12,891 nucleotides of DNA from an uncultured Angelakisella sp. Lineage in GTDB: Bacteria; Bacillota; Clostridia; Oscillospirales; Ruminococcaceae. The stretch's first letter is position 1. Every line of letters begins with the position of its first letter. Of the stretch, positions 1-6,372 are shown one piece after another. The DNA lies in the NCBI GenBank assembly GCA_910585535.1, contig CAJUFK010000096.1:1-12891 (forward strand), read 5' to 3'. A program made the translations under genes and the position numbers. The notes under the pieces were generated by a model that saw only the letters and a list, made by a program, of their open reading frames with translations, did not search any database and was not told where the DNA came from.

Positions 1-479
1 TCAGCTCGAAGCCGTACAATTCGGTGTTCTCCTTGATATGGTCGGGATTGCTGGAGCCGGGGATGACCACCACGCCCTTTTGCAGATTCCAGCGAAGAAT
101 TACCTGGGCGGAGGTTTTCCCGTGGGCCGCTGCAATCCCGGAAATCACCGGGTCGCCTAACAGTTCCGCCGTATGGCCCCGGCCCCCCAGGGGATACCAG
201 CCCTGGACCACAATGCCCTTCTCCTGGATGAAGGGGATCACATCGTTTTCCTGGTAATAGGGGTGGATCTCGTTCTGTACCAGAGCCGGTGTGATGCTCA
301 CCTGGGGGAGAAAGCCGGTCAGCTCCGCCACATACCAGTTGGATAAACCGATGGAGCGGATTTTTCCCGCTTCCACGAATTTTTCCATAGCCTTGTACGC
401 CTTTACATCGTTCCGGTCGGGGTGGTGGAGGAGCATCATGTCCACATAACCCAGGTCCAGCCGGTCCAGACACGCCTGG
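1..479 (-). pseudogene. Aldo/keto reductase, C-terminal part only (runs off the window)
   Basis: The minus strand from about 479 to 1 encodes the C-terminal two-thirds of an NADPH-dependent aldo/keto reductase. Visible family features, in order: ..LGYVDMMLLHHP (the conserved catalytic-His segment), GKIRSIGLSNW (the GxSN motif), a TPALVQNEIHPYYQ-like strand, the QGWYPLGGRG segment, and IPGSSNPDHIKEN, the NADP-binding IPxSxxPxxIxEN motif. The frame is still open at base 1, about 20-25 residues before the expected C-terminus. The N-terminal ~100 residues, which carry the catalytic Asp, Tyr and Lys, are absent. The frame instead continues upstream into a flavodoxin fragment. What is left cannot be a working reductase. 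The family call is firm; the pseudogene call is inference from the missing catalytic half. Confidence 0.82.
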
Positions 480-606
480 CCGGTAAAGCCGCTGGCCCCA
501 CTGGTGACGAAAGGGATGATTGTTTTTCTAGCCAAGTCATACTCCTCAAGGAAGGAGTATACAGCCATAGGCAAGTCATAATACCAAATGGGGTAGCCCA
601 GAAAAA
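480..606 (-). pseudogene. Flavodoxin fragment fused in frame to the reductase remnant
   Basis: Read on the minus strand from about 606, the frame gives IFLGYPIWYYDLPMAVYSFL.EYDLARKTIIPFVTSGASGFTG. This is the central part of a flavodoxin of the PF12682 type: the IFLGYPIWW..P strand-loop and the KTIIPF.TSG.SG flavin-binding segment. Both the N-terminal ~60-70 residues and the C-terminus are missing. The right boundary abuts a LysR fragment on the other strand. The left boundary passes without a stop into the aldo/keto reductase frame at about 475-485. An ATG at 568 (..LPMAVY..) is the only obvious internal start, and no convincing ribosome binding site was seen for it. Flavodoxin and aldo/keto reductase genes are often neighbours in clostridia, so this is probably one ancestral locus reduced by two deletions. 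Confidence 0.75.
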
Positions 607-1301
607 TGCGGAAACGGGCAGAGGAGATCCTGGAAATGGTGGACAAGACTGCGGAAGAGTTTAAGGCTCTGGGGGAGATCGCAGGGGGGGACATCCATAT
701 CGGCTGTGCGGAATCAGAGGGGATCCGGCATCTGGCCCGGCGGATCAAGGGGCTTCAGGAACAGCATCCGGGGATACGGGTCCATCTGTACAGCGGGGAC
801 ACCAACGACCTGGCCGGGCGGCTGGAACAGGGGCTGCTGGATTTTGCAGTCATCGCCCAGGAGGTGGAGCTTGGGAAATACAATTACCTGGAACTTCCCT
901 GGGCCGACACCTGGGGTGTTGTGATGCGGAAGGACGATCCACTCTCGGAAAAAAAGAGTATTGGCACAGGGGATCTGCTGGGCCGTCCTCTCATCGTTTC
1001 CCGCCAGGGGCTGCGGGGGGATCTCCCCCGTTTATTGGGGGAAAAGGCCGACCGGCTGAATGTGACCGCCACCATCAACCTGACCTATAACGGGACGCTC
1101 CTTGTCCGGGAGGGAATGGGGTATCTGCTGACCTTTGACAAGCTGGCGGATACCGGCGAGAGAAGCGAACTGTGCTTCCGTCCCCTGGCCCCCAGGCTGG
1201 AAACCAAGCTGTATTTTATCTGGAAAAAGTATGCGGTGTTTTCCCCGGTGGCAGAGGTGCTGCTGAGCGAGATGAGGGATCACTACTCCACTTTAGAGTA
1301 A
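606..1301 (+). pseudogene. LysR-type regulator lacking its DNA-binding domain
   Basis: The open frame encodes 231 residues beginning MRKRAEEILEMVDKTAEEF. In intact LysR proteins this segment is the linker helix just after the winged helix-turn-helix, so about 70 N-terminal residues are gone. The rest is a complete effector-binding domain: GGDIHIGCAESEG, RIKGLQEQHPGIRVHLYSGD, LEQGLLDFAVIAQ, the mid-domain hinge, and a C-terminal FSPVAEVLLSEM helix ending at TAA. A TAG stop lies four codons upstream of the ATG, and no ribosome binding site precedes it. The frame starts exactly where the opposite-strand flavodoxin fragment stops, which marks a deletion junction. A truncated product, if made, could bind ligand but not DNA. 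The family is certain; loss of function is inferred. Confidence 0.85.
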
Positions 1302-1356
1302 GAACGAATAAAATGGAGCAAAGCTGCTGTTATGGATTGAAATTCACAAAGCAAAA

Positions 1357-1382
1357 AGGGGCCTGCCATATGGCAAGCCCCT
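1357..1382 (-). terminator. Rho-independent terminator after the recombinase remnant
   Basis: The hairpin has an outer 6-bp stem AGGGGC/GCCCCT and an inner stem TGCC/GGCA with an ATAT loop, and one C-A mismatch between them. On the minus strand it is followed directly by TTTTTGC, which orients it for the recombinase fragment ending at 1391. On the plus strand only a weak T-rich stretch follows, so termination of the LysR fragment would be less efficient. Confidence 0.75.
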
Positions 1383-1390
1383 GTAGTGTT

Positions 1391-1783
1391 TTATGTGGTT
1401 TTTCCTGCTCGAACAGCTTCTTCAAGCCTGTAGATCATCGGCGTGGTCAGTACGGAAAAGTTGGCGTACTTGTTTGTCAGCGCCAGGAACCGGTCTGCCC
1501 TGGTCGTGTCCGACTTGAAAGCATCCAACTCCGCCTGGGCTTTGGCGATAGATTCCGCCTCGTTGGCGACCACAAAGGCGCTGACGGTTCTGATGGCAGC
1601 CAGCATCAGCGCCCTAAGCGCCTTGGTGCTGATGCAGTGGCCGAAACAATTTTGACGGCAATGGCGAAATGTCAGCACATAAGTGGAGCAGTCGTATGAT
1701 CCTGCCATGGCAAAATCTCTGGAAGTTACAAAGGGGGTTGGGTTTTGCCGGTCACAGACCCTTCTTTTCACATAAACTGTCAT
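1391..1783 (-). pseudogene. Large serine recombinase remnant (Tn4451/Tn1549 TndX-like, C-terminal part)
   Basis: This 130-residue frame looks like the C-terminal region of transposon-type large serine recombinases. From about residue 29 it has a degenerate zinc-ribbon stretch with a CSTY motif, a second Cys cluster and a GHCISTKALRALML..I segment, resembling the family's C-x-x-Y...C..H.I....L pattern. Next comes RTVSAFVVANEAE, matching the ..VTAFV..NE.EF coiled-coil start. Then, after an apparent internal in-frame deletion, comes DRFLALTNKYANFSVLTTPMIY, matching the start of the DUF4368-type tail. The resolvase catalytic domain, the recombinase domain and the usual C-terminus (..EKIVVHE) are missing. 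The first ~25 residues look unrelated. It cannot catalyse recombination and is best read as the scar of an integrative element. Recognition is by motif memory only. Confidence 0.6.
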
Positions 1784-1828
1784 GGGAGAGAAAAAATCCC
1801 GGGTCTGTGATTAACGGCTTGCTCTCCC
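1752..1828. repeat. Interleaved inverted repeats upstream of mazF
   Basis: A perfect 10-bp inverted repeat (TCACAGACCC at 1752-1761, GGGTCTGTGA at 1801-1810) is interlocked with a second, 7-bp pair (GGGAGAG at 1784-1790, CTCTCCC at 1822-1828). The right arm of the first pair lies inside the second. The arrangement could form a pseudoknot-like RNA or be the relic of a mobile-element end. Function is unknown. Confidence 0.45.
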
Positions 1829-1846
1829 GGTCAAAATAGGGGTGTC

Positions 1847-1880
1847 CCCCTCCCGGAACGGAGCGGAGGGGAAAATTTTT
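1847..1880 (+). terminator. Hairpin with trailing T run just ahead of mazF
   Basis: CCCCTCC (1847-1853) pairs with GGAGGGG (1865-1871) across an 11-nt loop and is followed by AAAATTTTT. This is terminator-like for plus-strand transcription arriving from the left. If so, it either isolates mazF from the decayed region or acts as an attenuator in its leader. No clear sigma-A promoter was found between it and the mazF start. Confidence 0.4.
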
Positions 1881-1896
1881 CCAGGGAGTGTGAAGA

Positions 1897-2265
1897 ATGA
1901 CGGTCAAACGGGGAGAGATCTACTATGCGGACCTTAGCCCGGTGGTTGGGTCGGAACAGGGCGGCGTGAGGCCGGTCCTTATTATCCAAAATGACGTGGG
2001 GAACCGCTTTAGCCCCACTGTCATTGCTGCCGCAATCACCAGCCAGAAGGACAAAACACGGCTGCCTACCCATATTCAGCTTAACTCCCGGGACTGCGGC
2101 CTGGCCCGGGATTCGGTGGTCCTGCTGGAGCAGGTACGCACCATTGACAAGCGCCGCCTCAAGGAACGGATGGGCAAGGTGGAAGATCCCTATATGGATC
2201 AGGTGGACCATGCCCTTTCCATCAGCTTTGGTTTGGAGCCCACAAAGCATACCGGGGTTACATAA
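1897..2265 (+). CDS. mazF: MazF/EndoA-type mRNA interferase toxin (PemK family)
   Basis: The 122-residue protein matches the Bacillus EndoA/NdoA class of MazF along its whole length, including VKRGEIYYADLSPVVGSEQG, GVRPVLIIQND, GNRFSPTVIAAAIT, RDSVVLLEQ.RTIDK and a D..MDQVDHALSIS tail. The residues corresponding to catalytic Arg25 and Thr48 are both present at those positions, so the enzyme looks intact. Family members cut single-stranded mRNA at short sequences (UACAU in B. subtilis) and are held inactive by an antitoxin. The start is supported by AGGGAG (1883-1888) about 8 nt ahead of the ATG. No antitoxin frame lies immediately upstream, where B. subtilis ndoAI sits; that space holds hairpins and a recombinase scar. 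It may be controlled in trans or the partner may have been lost. A strong terminator follows. Confidence 0.93.
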   Translation: MTVKRGEIYYADLSPVVGSEQGGVRPVLIIQNDVGNRFSPTVIAAAITSQKDKTRLPTHIQLNSRDCGLARDSVVLLEQVRTIDKRRLKERMGKVEDPYMDQVDHALSISFGLEPTKHTGVT

Positions 2266-2291
2266 GCCTCCGGTGAATATGCCAAAAACGA

Positions 2292-2328
2292 AGCCTCTGT
2301 CCTTTCCTGACAGAGGCTCCGCTTTTTT
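2292..2328 (+). terminator. Strong bidirectional terminator between mazF and the convergent small gene
   Basis: A perfect 10-bp stem AGCCTCTGTC/GACAGAGGCT with a 7-nt loop is followed by CCGC and six T residues. Read on the minus strand it is followed by TCGTTTTT, so it can also end the convergent gene whose stop codon is at 2327. Confidence 0.9.
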
Positions 2329-2665
2329 ATCCCTGGTGCATACTCAAAAAGGTTTCGGTGGTGGAACGGAACAGTTCCTCGGTGAAGTTCAGCCGCATCA
2401 GGGAGGTCTTTTGTGCGGCAAAGTAGGCGGTTCCCTTATCGGTGGTCAGCTTGAACAGAGCCTCCAGGCCGTGGTCCTCAATCTGGAACAGGTACCCAAA
2501 CTCGCACTTAGTCCCAGCCAGGTCCTCATAGTCCTGGCCCTGAGCCAGCATCCCAATGGCCGTGTCCGCCAGGTTCGCTGTCAGCTGCCGGTCCCCGATC
2601 ATGTTTTTCTCAGCAGGCTCCTTGTTTTTGTTCTTCCCCCCGAACAGGTTTCCCATCAGTCCCAC
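2327..2665 (-). CDS. Uncharacterised 112-residue protein
   Basis: I do not recognise this family. The chosen start is GTG at 2665: it has AAGGAG eight bases upstream and lies about 45 nt downstream of a perfect promoter. The frame stays open up to an ATG at 2803, but that start lies upstream of the promoter and cannot be used from it. The protein opens with a short Gly/Lys-rich stretch (MGNLFGGKNKNKEPAEK), has no signal peptide or membrane span, and continues as a soluble mixed alpha/beta domain. That domain contains a Cys (GTKCEFGYLFQIEDHG), a FKLTTDKGTAYFAAQK strand pair and a C-terminal helix FTEELFRSTTETFLSMH. It is probably cytoplasmic. The gene is convergent with mazF and divergent from glmU, with its own promoter and shared terminator, so it forms a monocistronic unit. 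Confidence 0.75.
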   Translation of the reverse strand: MGLMGNLFGGKNKNKEPAEKNMIGDRQLTANLADTAIGMLAQGQDYEDLAGTKCEFGYLFQIEDHGLEALFKLTTDKGTAYFAAQKTSLMRLNFTEELFRSTTETFLSMHQG

Positions 2666-2716
2666 GGTTCTGTCTCCTTTTCCGGTTTTTGTTCCACTGT
2701 TTTCGCTTTGTTTTTC

Positions 2717-2745
2717 ATTATATCTTTTTCCCAAGAGGCTGTCAA
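2717..2745 (-). promoter_or_regulatory. Perfect consensus sigma-A promoter for the 112-residue gene
   Basis: On the minus strand TTGACA (2745-2740) is separated by exactly 17 bp from TATAAT (2722-2717). Both hexamers match consensus 6/6. The predicted transcription start is near 2710, which gives a leader of about 45 nt carrying the ribosome binding site. This promoter excludes the longer upstream start codon. Confidence 0.88.
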
Positions 2746-2796
2746 TCCAGGATGGGAGAAAAAAGTGGCCGCCCCCCTTGCCAAAACGGAAAAATC

Positions 2797-2825
2797 TTGT
2801 CATAATAGTAGCGGTACTTTATTAA
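2797..2825 (+). promoter_or_regulatory. Likely sigma-A promoter of the glmU-prs operon
   Basis: TTGTCA (2797-2802), 17-bp spacer, TATTAA (2820-2825). The matches to consensus are 5/6 and 4/6. It lies about 70 bp ahead of the glmU start and is divergent from the stronger promoter at 2717-2745. Confidence 0.55.
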
Positions 2826-2898
2826 ACTGCAAACAGGGGTCCCCCGGCCCCCTTTGCCAACTGTCTGCCGGGGATTTTGAAAGGAGGCATCAGCGCCA

Positions 2899-4122
2899 AT
2901 GGAGAACACCTGTGCCATTCTGCTGGCGGCAGGAACGCCGCAACAGACGGGTGGGGCTTCCGCCCTTTCCCAGGTTCTTTTCCGTCCCCTTATCCGCTGG
3001 GCATTTGACAACTGTCAGGGCGCGGGGATCAAGAGAATCTGCATTTTCGCGGGTGCGGACCAAGAGGAGATCAGCCAAGGGCTTCCGGAAGGGCTTTCTG
3101 CCGCCAAAGAGGAGGACGGGGCGCTTTGCGCCAAAGCTTTTCTGGCAGGGCATCAGGATACCGATGTGCTGATCGTTCCCGGGGACGCCCCTTTTTTGTT
3201 CCCAGAGATCCTGGAAAACGCCTTGCGCTTCCACCGGAAACAGGAAAACGCCGCAACCATGATCGCCTGGGCCGCCTGCTGGACCAGGGGGGAGGCCCTT
3301 CTGGCCGCGCTGGAAAAGCTGCCAAATGGATTTTCCGCCGACAGCGTTTGGCAAACCATCCGGGAGACCGGGGGCAGGACTGGGGACTATGCAGACCTGG
3401 ATTCCTTCGCCGGGATGCGGGCCGGCACCCTTCGCCAGCTGGCGGAGGTGAACCGTGCCGCCCGGGACATGGTATTGGACCGCCTCTATGAAGCAGGGGT
3501 GGATATTCCCCTTGCCGACGGGGTGATGATCGATCCCCGGGCAAAAATCGCAGCCGGGGCCCAGATCCTTCCCGGCACCATCATCAAGGGGGAGACTGCC
3601 ATAGGTGCGGGCTCGGTCATCGGGCCAAACTCCTGGCTGGAGGACGCCGTTTTGGGAGCGGACTGTATCATCAACGCCACCTATGTCCTGGGAGCGGTCC
3701 TGGAGGACGATGTCCAGATCGGGCCCTTCTGCCGGGTCCGTCCAGGGAGCCATATCTCCGCCGGGGTTCGCATTGGCAACTTTGTAGAGGTCAAAAACGC
3801 CAGCGTGGGTCCGGGGACCAAATCCGCCCATCTTACCTACATCGGCGACGCCGACGTGGGCGCCCGGGTAAACTTCGGCTGCGGGGTCTGCATCGCCAAC
3901 TATGATGGCGTCCGCAAGCATCGCACCATCATCGGGGACGACTGCTTCATCGGCTGCAACACCAACCTGGTGGCTCCGGTAACCCTTGGGGACGGCGCCT
4001 ACACCGCCGCCGGGACCACCGTCACCCAGGACGTTCCCCCAGACGCCCTCTGCATTGGCCGGAGCCGTCAGACGAACCTGCCGGACCGGGCCAAGGAACA
4101 CCAAAAGCACCCCAGGAAGTGA
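2899..4122 (+). CDS. glmU: GlmU-like protein: intact acetyltransferase, degenerate uridylyltransferase domain
   Basis: GlmU normally makes UDP-GlcNAc in two steps, CoA-dependent N-acetylation of glucosamine-1-P and then uridylyl transfer, for peptidoglycan and wall polymers in the cytoplasm. This 407-residue protein is about 50 residues shorter than usual. The C-terminal left-handed beta-helix (from ~residue 210) carries the expected acetyltransferase residues: RPG, GNFVEVKNA, the catalytic His in SAHLTYIGD, NYDG, KHRTIIGDD and VAPVTLGDGA. The N-terminal domain keeps LLAAG, the VPGDAP metal-site Asp and the VNR segment. It has lost the GTRMxSxxPK loop (replaced by residues 13-24, TPQQTGGASALS) and the QxGTGHA uridine motif. 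It may be monofunctional. A strong AAAGGAGG (2880-2887) precedes the ATG. It is followed 49 bp later by prs, as in Bacillus. Confidence 0.88.
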   Translation: MENTCAILLAAGTPQQTGGASALSQVLFRPLIRWAFDNCQGAGIKRICIFAGADQEEISQGLPEGLSAAKEEDGALCAKAFLAGHQDTDVLIVPGDAPFLFPEILENALRFHRKQENAATMIAWAACWTRGEALLAALEKLPNGFSADSVWQTIRETGGRTGDYADLDSFAGMRAGTLRQLAEVNRAARDMVLDRLYEAGVDIPLADGVMIDPRAKIAAGAQILPGTIIKGETAIGAGSVIGPNSWLEDAVLGADCIINATYVLGAVLEDDVQIGPFCRVRPGSHISAGVRIGNFVEVKNASVGPGTKSAHLTYIGDADVGARVNFGCGVCIANYDGVRKHRTIIGDDCFIGCNTNLVAPVTLGDGAYTAAGTTVTQDVPPDALCIGRSRQTNLPDRAKEHQKHPRK

Positions 4123-4171
4123 CCAGGAACGAGAGGCTGTGTAGATCACCGCAGAGAGGAAGGAAAGAAAG

Positions 4172-5131
4172 ATGAACATTCACGGCAAGGACATTAAAAT
4201 TTTTACAGGCAACTCCAACCCCAAGGTGGCCAAAGAGATCGCCGAGGCCCTGGGGCTGCCCCTGGGGAAAAGCACCGTCACCAGCTTTGCAGACGGGGAG
4301 ATCTCCGTATCCATTGAGGAGACGGTGCGGGGTTCTGACGTCTTTGTGGTCCAGTCCACCTGCGGCCCGGTAAACAACCACCTGATGGAACTGCTCATTA
4401 TGATCGACGCCTTTAAGCGGGCCTCTGCCGGACGGGTAACCGCCGTTATCCCCTACTACGGCTACGCCCGTCAGGACCGCAAGGCCAAGGCCAGGGATCC
4501 CATCTCCGCCAAGCTGTGCGCCGACCTTATCAGCGCGGCCGGGGCGGACCGGGTCCTCACCATGGACCTCCATGCCGCCCAGATCCAGGGCTTCTTCAAC
4601 ATCCCGGTGGACCATCTTCTGGGCGTGCCCATCCTTGCCCCCTACTTCATCGAGAAGGCCAAGACCATGGATCCCGGGGAACTGGTGGTGGTTTCCCCCG
4701 ACCTGGGAAGCGTGACCCGGGCCCGGAAATTCGCCGAGCGGCTGGGGGCCCCCCTGGCCATTGTGGACAAGCGCCGCCCCCGGGCCAACGTCTGCGAAGT
4801 GATGAACATCATTGGGGAGGTAAAGGGAAAGAGAGCCTTCCTGGTGGACGATATGGTGGATACCGCCGGCAGCATCGTAAACGCCGCTGCCGCCCTAACC
4901 GAATTTGGAGCCACCGAGGTCTATGCCTGCGCCACCCACGGGGTCCTTTCCGACCCGGCCCTGGAGCGGATCAAAAACAGCTGCATCCAGGAGATGGTCC
5001 TTTTGGACACCATCCCGGAGAAGACCGGCGCCAAGGAGGCCCGGATCACCATGCTCCCTGTGGCCACTGTCTTTGCCGAGGCCATCGCCCGTATCTACGC
5101 CGACAAGCCGGTATCCCCCCTCTTTACATAA
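4172..5131 (+). CDS. prs: Ribose-phosphate pyrophosphokinase (PRPP synthetase)
   Basis: The enzyme makes 5-phosphoribosyl-1-pyrophosphate from ribose-5-phosphate and ATP, feeding purine, pyrimidine, histidine, tryptophan and NAD synthesis. The 319-residue length is typical for class I enzymes. Visible motifs are FADGEIS (~residue 39), YYGYARQDRKAKARDPISAK (ATP-binding RQDRK), the metal/ATP segment MDLHAAQIQGFF, VVVSPDLGSVTRAR, and the PRPP loop FLVDDMVDTAGSI. The loop reads SPDLGSVTRAR rather than the SPDxGGVxRAR of many homologues; I regard this as lineage variation. A purine-rich GGAAGGAAAG binding site precedes the ATG. It is the second gene of the glmU-prs operon and is closed by the terminator at 5134-5172. 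Confidence 0.97.
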   Translation: MNIHGKDIKIFTGNSNPKVAKEIAEALGLPLGKSTVTSFADGEISVSIEETVRGSDVFVVQSTCGPVNNHLMELLIMIDAFKRASAGRVTAVIPYYGYARQDRKAKARDPISAKLCADLISAAGADRVLTMDLHAAQIQGFFNIPVDHLLGVPILAPYFIEKAKTMDPGELVVVSPDLGSVTRARKFAERLGAPLAIVDKRRPRANVCEVMNIIGEVKGKRAFLVDDMVDTAGSIVNAAAALTEFGATEVYACATHGVLSDPALERIKNSCIQEMVLLDTIPEKTGAKEARITMLPVATVFAEAIARIYADKPVSPLFT

Positions 5132-5133
5132 GC

Positions 5134-5172
5134 AAAAGGGACGCTTCCCAGGGATTTGGAAGCGTCCCTTTT
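5134..5172. terminator. Bidirectional terminator shared by prs and dnaJ
   Basis: A perfect 15-bp stem (AAAAGGGACGCTTCC at 5134-5148 with its complement at 5158-5172) encloses a 9-nt loop. The A and T runs are built into the stem, and more Ts follow on the plus side (TTTTCTTATTTTTT). It sits 2 bp after prs and 1 bp before the dnaJ stop codon, and so closes both convergent operons. Confidence 0.92.
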
Positions 5173-5173
5173 C

Positions 5174-6352
5174 TTATTTTTTGTCCCGGTCAAAAGCTTC
5201 CCGAAGCTTCTCGAAAAAGCTTTGGCGTTTGTTGTAGTTCTTGTCGCTAAGGCTCTGCTCAAACTCCCGCAGCTTCTCCTTTTGGCTGCGGGTGAGGCCC
5301 CGGGGGACCTCGATGCTCACCCGAACGTACTGGTCCCCCCGGTTGCGTCCGGTGCTGGGATTGACCACGCCCTTGTCCCGCAGGCGGAACACGGTGCCGT
5401 TCTGGGTGCCCTCGGGGACGGTATACTTTACCTTGCCGTCTACAGTGGGAACGATGATCTCATCCCCCAGCACCGCCTGGGTGTAGGTCAGGGGGATGTC
5501 GCACCAGATGTTCTGGCCGTCCCGCTCGAAGATAGGATCGGGGCGCACCGTCACCGTAACCTGAAGATCCCCGGCGGGGCCGCCGTTGGCGCCGTGGTCC
5601 CCCTCCCCCCGGACAATAAAGGTCTGGCCGTCGTCGATGCCGGCGGGGACATTGACGGTATATTTCCGGGTGACGCGGACCCGGCCCTTGCCGCCGCACT
5701 TCTGGCAGGGGTTCTTCAGAATCTTGCCGCTGCCGCCGCACCGGGAACAGGGCTGGCGAACCTGCATCATCCCCAGGATGCTCTGCTTGCGGACGGTGAC
5801 ATAACCGGTGCCGCCGCAGTCGGGACAGGTCTCGGGATGGCTGCCCTCTGCGGCGCCGGTGCCGGAGCAGGCGGCGCAGCTTTCCAGCCGCTGGTAGGTC
5901 ACTTCCTTCTGGCAGCCCTTTACCGCCTCCATAAAGGAAAGGGGCAGGGTATAGCCCTGGCTGCTGCCACGGGTGGGGCCGCCCGGGTTGCGGGTGCGGG
6001 TGGAACCGCCGAAGCCCGCCGCCCCGAAGATGTCCCCCAGGTCCCCGAAAATATCCCCGATGTCCCCGAAGCCGCCAAAACCGCCGGCCCCGTAGCCCCC
6101 GGGTCCTGCACCGTAGTTGGGGTCCACCCCGGCGTGGCCGAACTGGTCGTACCGGGCCCGCTTCTCCTTGTCGGAGAGGACCTCGTAGGCCTCGTTAATC
6201 TCCTTAAAATGGGCCTCGGCTTCCTTGTCGTCGGGGTGCAGGTCTGGATGATACTGTTTGGCCAGCTTACGGTAGGCCTTTTTCAGCTCATCGTCACCGA
6301 CCCCCCGCTGGACCCCCAGCACCTCGTAATAATCTCGCTTCTGTTCCGGCAA
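5174..6352 (-). CDS. dnaJ: Chaperone protein DnaJ (Hsp40)
   Basis: DnaJ delivers unfolded substrates to DnaK and stimulates its ATPase. The 392-residue protein has all standard parts: a J-domain (residues ~7-72, HPD at 35-37), a Gly/Phe-rich linker (GGYGAGGFGGFGDIGDIFGDLGDIFG), the four CxxCxGxG zinc-binding repeats (CAACSGTG, CPDCGGTG, CSRCGGSG, CQKCGGKG), and the C-terminal substrate-binding domain. The start is TTG at 6352: a strong GAGGTGAT Shine-Dalgarno lies a few bases upstream. The nearby ATG at 6359 is out of frame and overlaps that site. It is the last gene of the hrcA operon but is separated from dnaK by 491 bp of hairpin repeats. A possible local promoter lies at 6373-6387, so its expression may be partly uncoupled. 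Confidence 0.97.
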   Translation of the reverse strand: MPEQKRDYYEVLGVQRGVGDDELKKAYRKLAKQYHPDLHPDDKEAEAHFKEINEAYEVLSDKEKRARYDQFGHAGVDPNYGAGPGGYGAGGFGGFGDIGDIFGDLGDIFGAAGFGGSTRTRNPGGPTRGSSQGYTLPLSFMEAVKGCQKEVTYQRLESCAACSGTGAAEGSHPETCPDCGGTGYVTVRKQSILGMMQVRQPCSRCGGSGKILKNPCQKCGGKGRVRVTRKYTVNVPAGIDDGQTFIVRGEGDHGANGGPAGDLQVTVTVRPDPIFERDGQNIWCDIPLTYTQAVLGDEIIVPTVDGKVKYTVPEGTQNGTVFRLRDKGVVNPSTGRNRGDQYVRVSIEVPRGLTRSQKEKLREFEQSLSDKNYNKRQSFFEKLREAFDRDKK

Positions 6353-6366
6353 ATCCCATCACCTCT
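6353..6366 (-). promoter_or_regulatory. Ribosome binding site that fixes the TTG start of dnaJ
   Basis: On the minus strand AGAGGTGATGG, a long match to the anti-Shine-Dalgarno core, stands about 5-6 nt ahead of TTG at 6352. The only close ATG (6359) is out of frame with the J-domain, so TTG is the start. Confidence 0.8.
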
Positions 6367-6372
6367 ATCTAT

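Noticed and set aside
2666..2803. N-terminal extension of the small minus-strand gene to ATG 2803
   Set aside because: The extension lies over and upstream of the consensus promoter at 2717-2745; the GTG at 2665 has a proper ribosome binding site.
1991..3172. 393-codon open frame on the plus strand
   Set aside because: It runs out of frame through mazF, a strong terminator, the opposite-strand small gene and the glmU start; the composition is unlike a protein.
2890..4179. 429-codon open frame on the minus strand
   Set aside because: It is antisense to the well-supported glmU-like gene.
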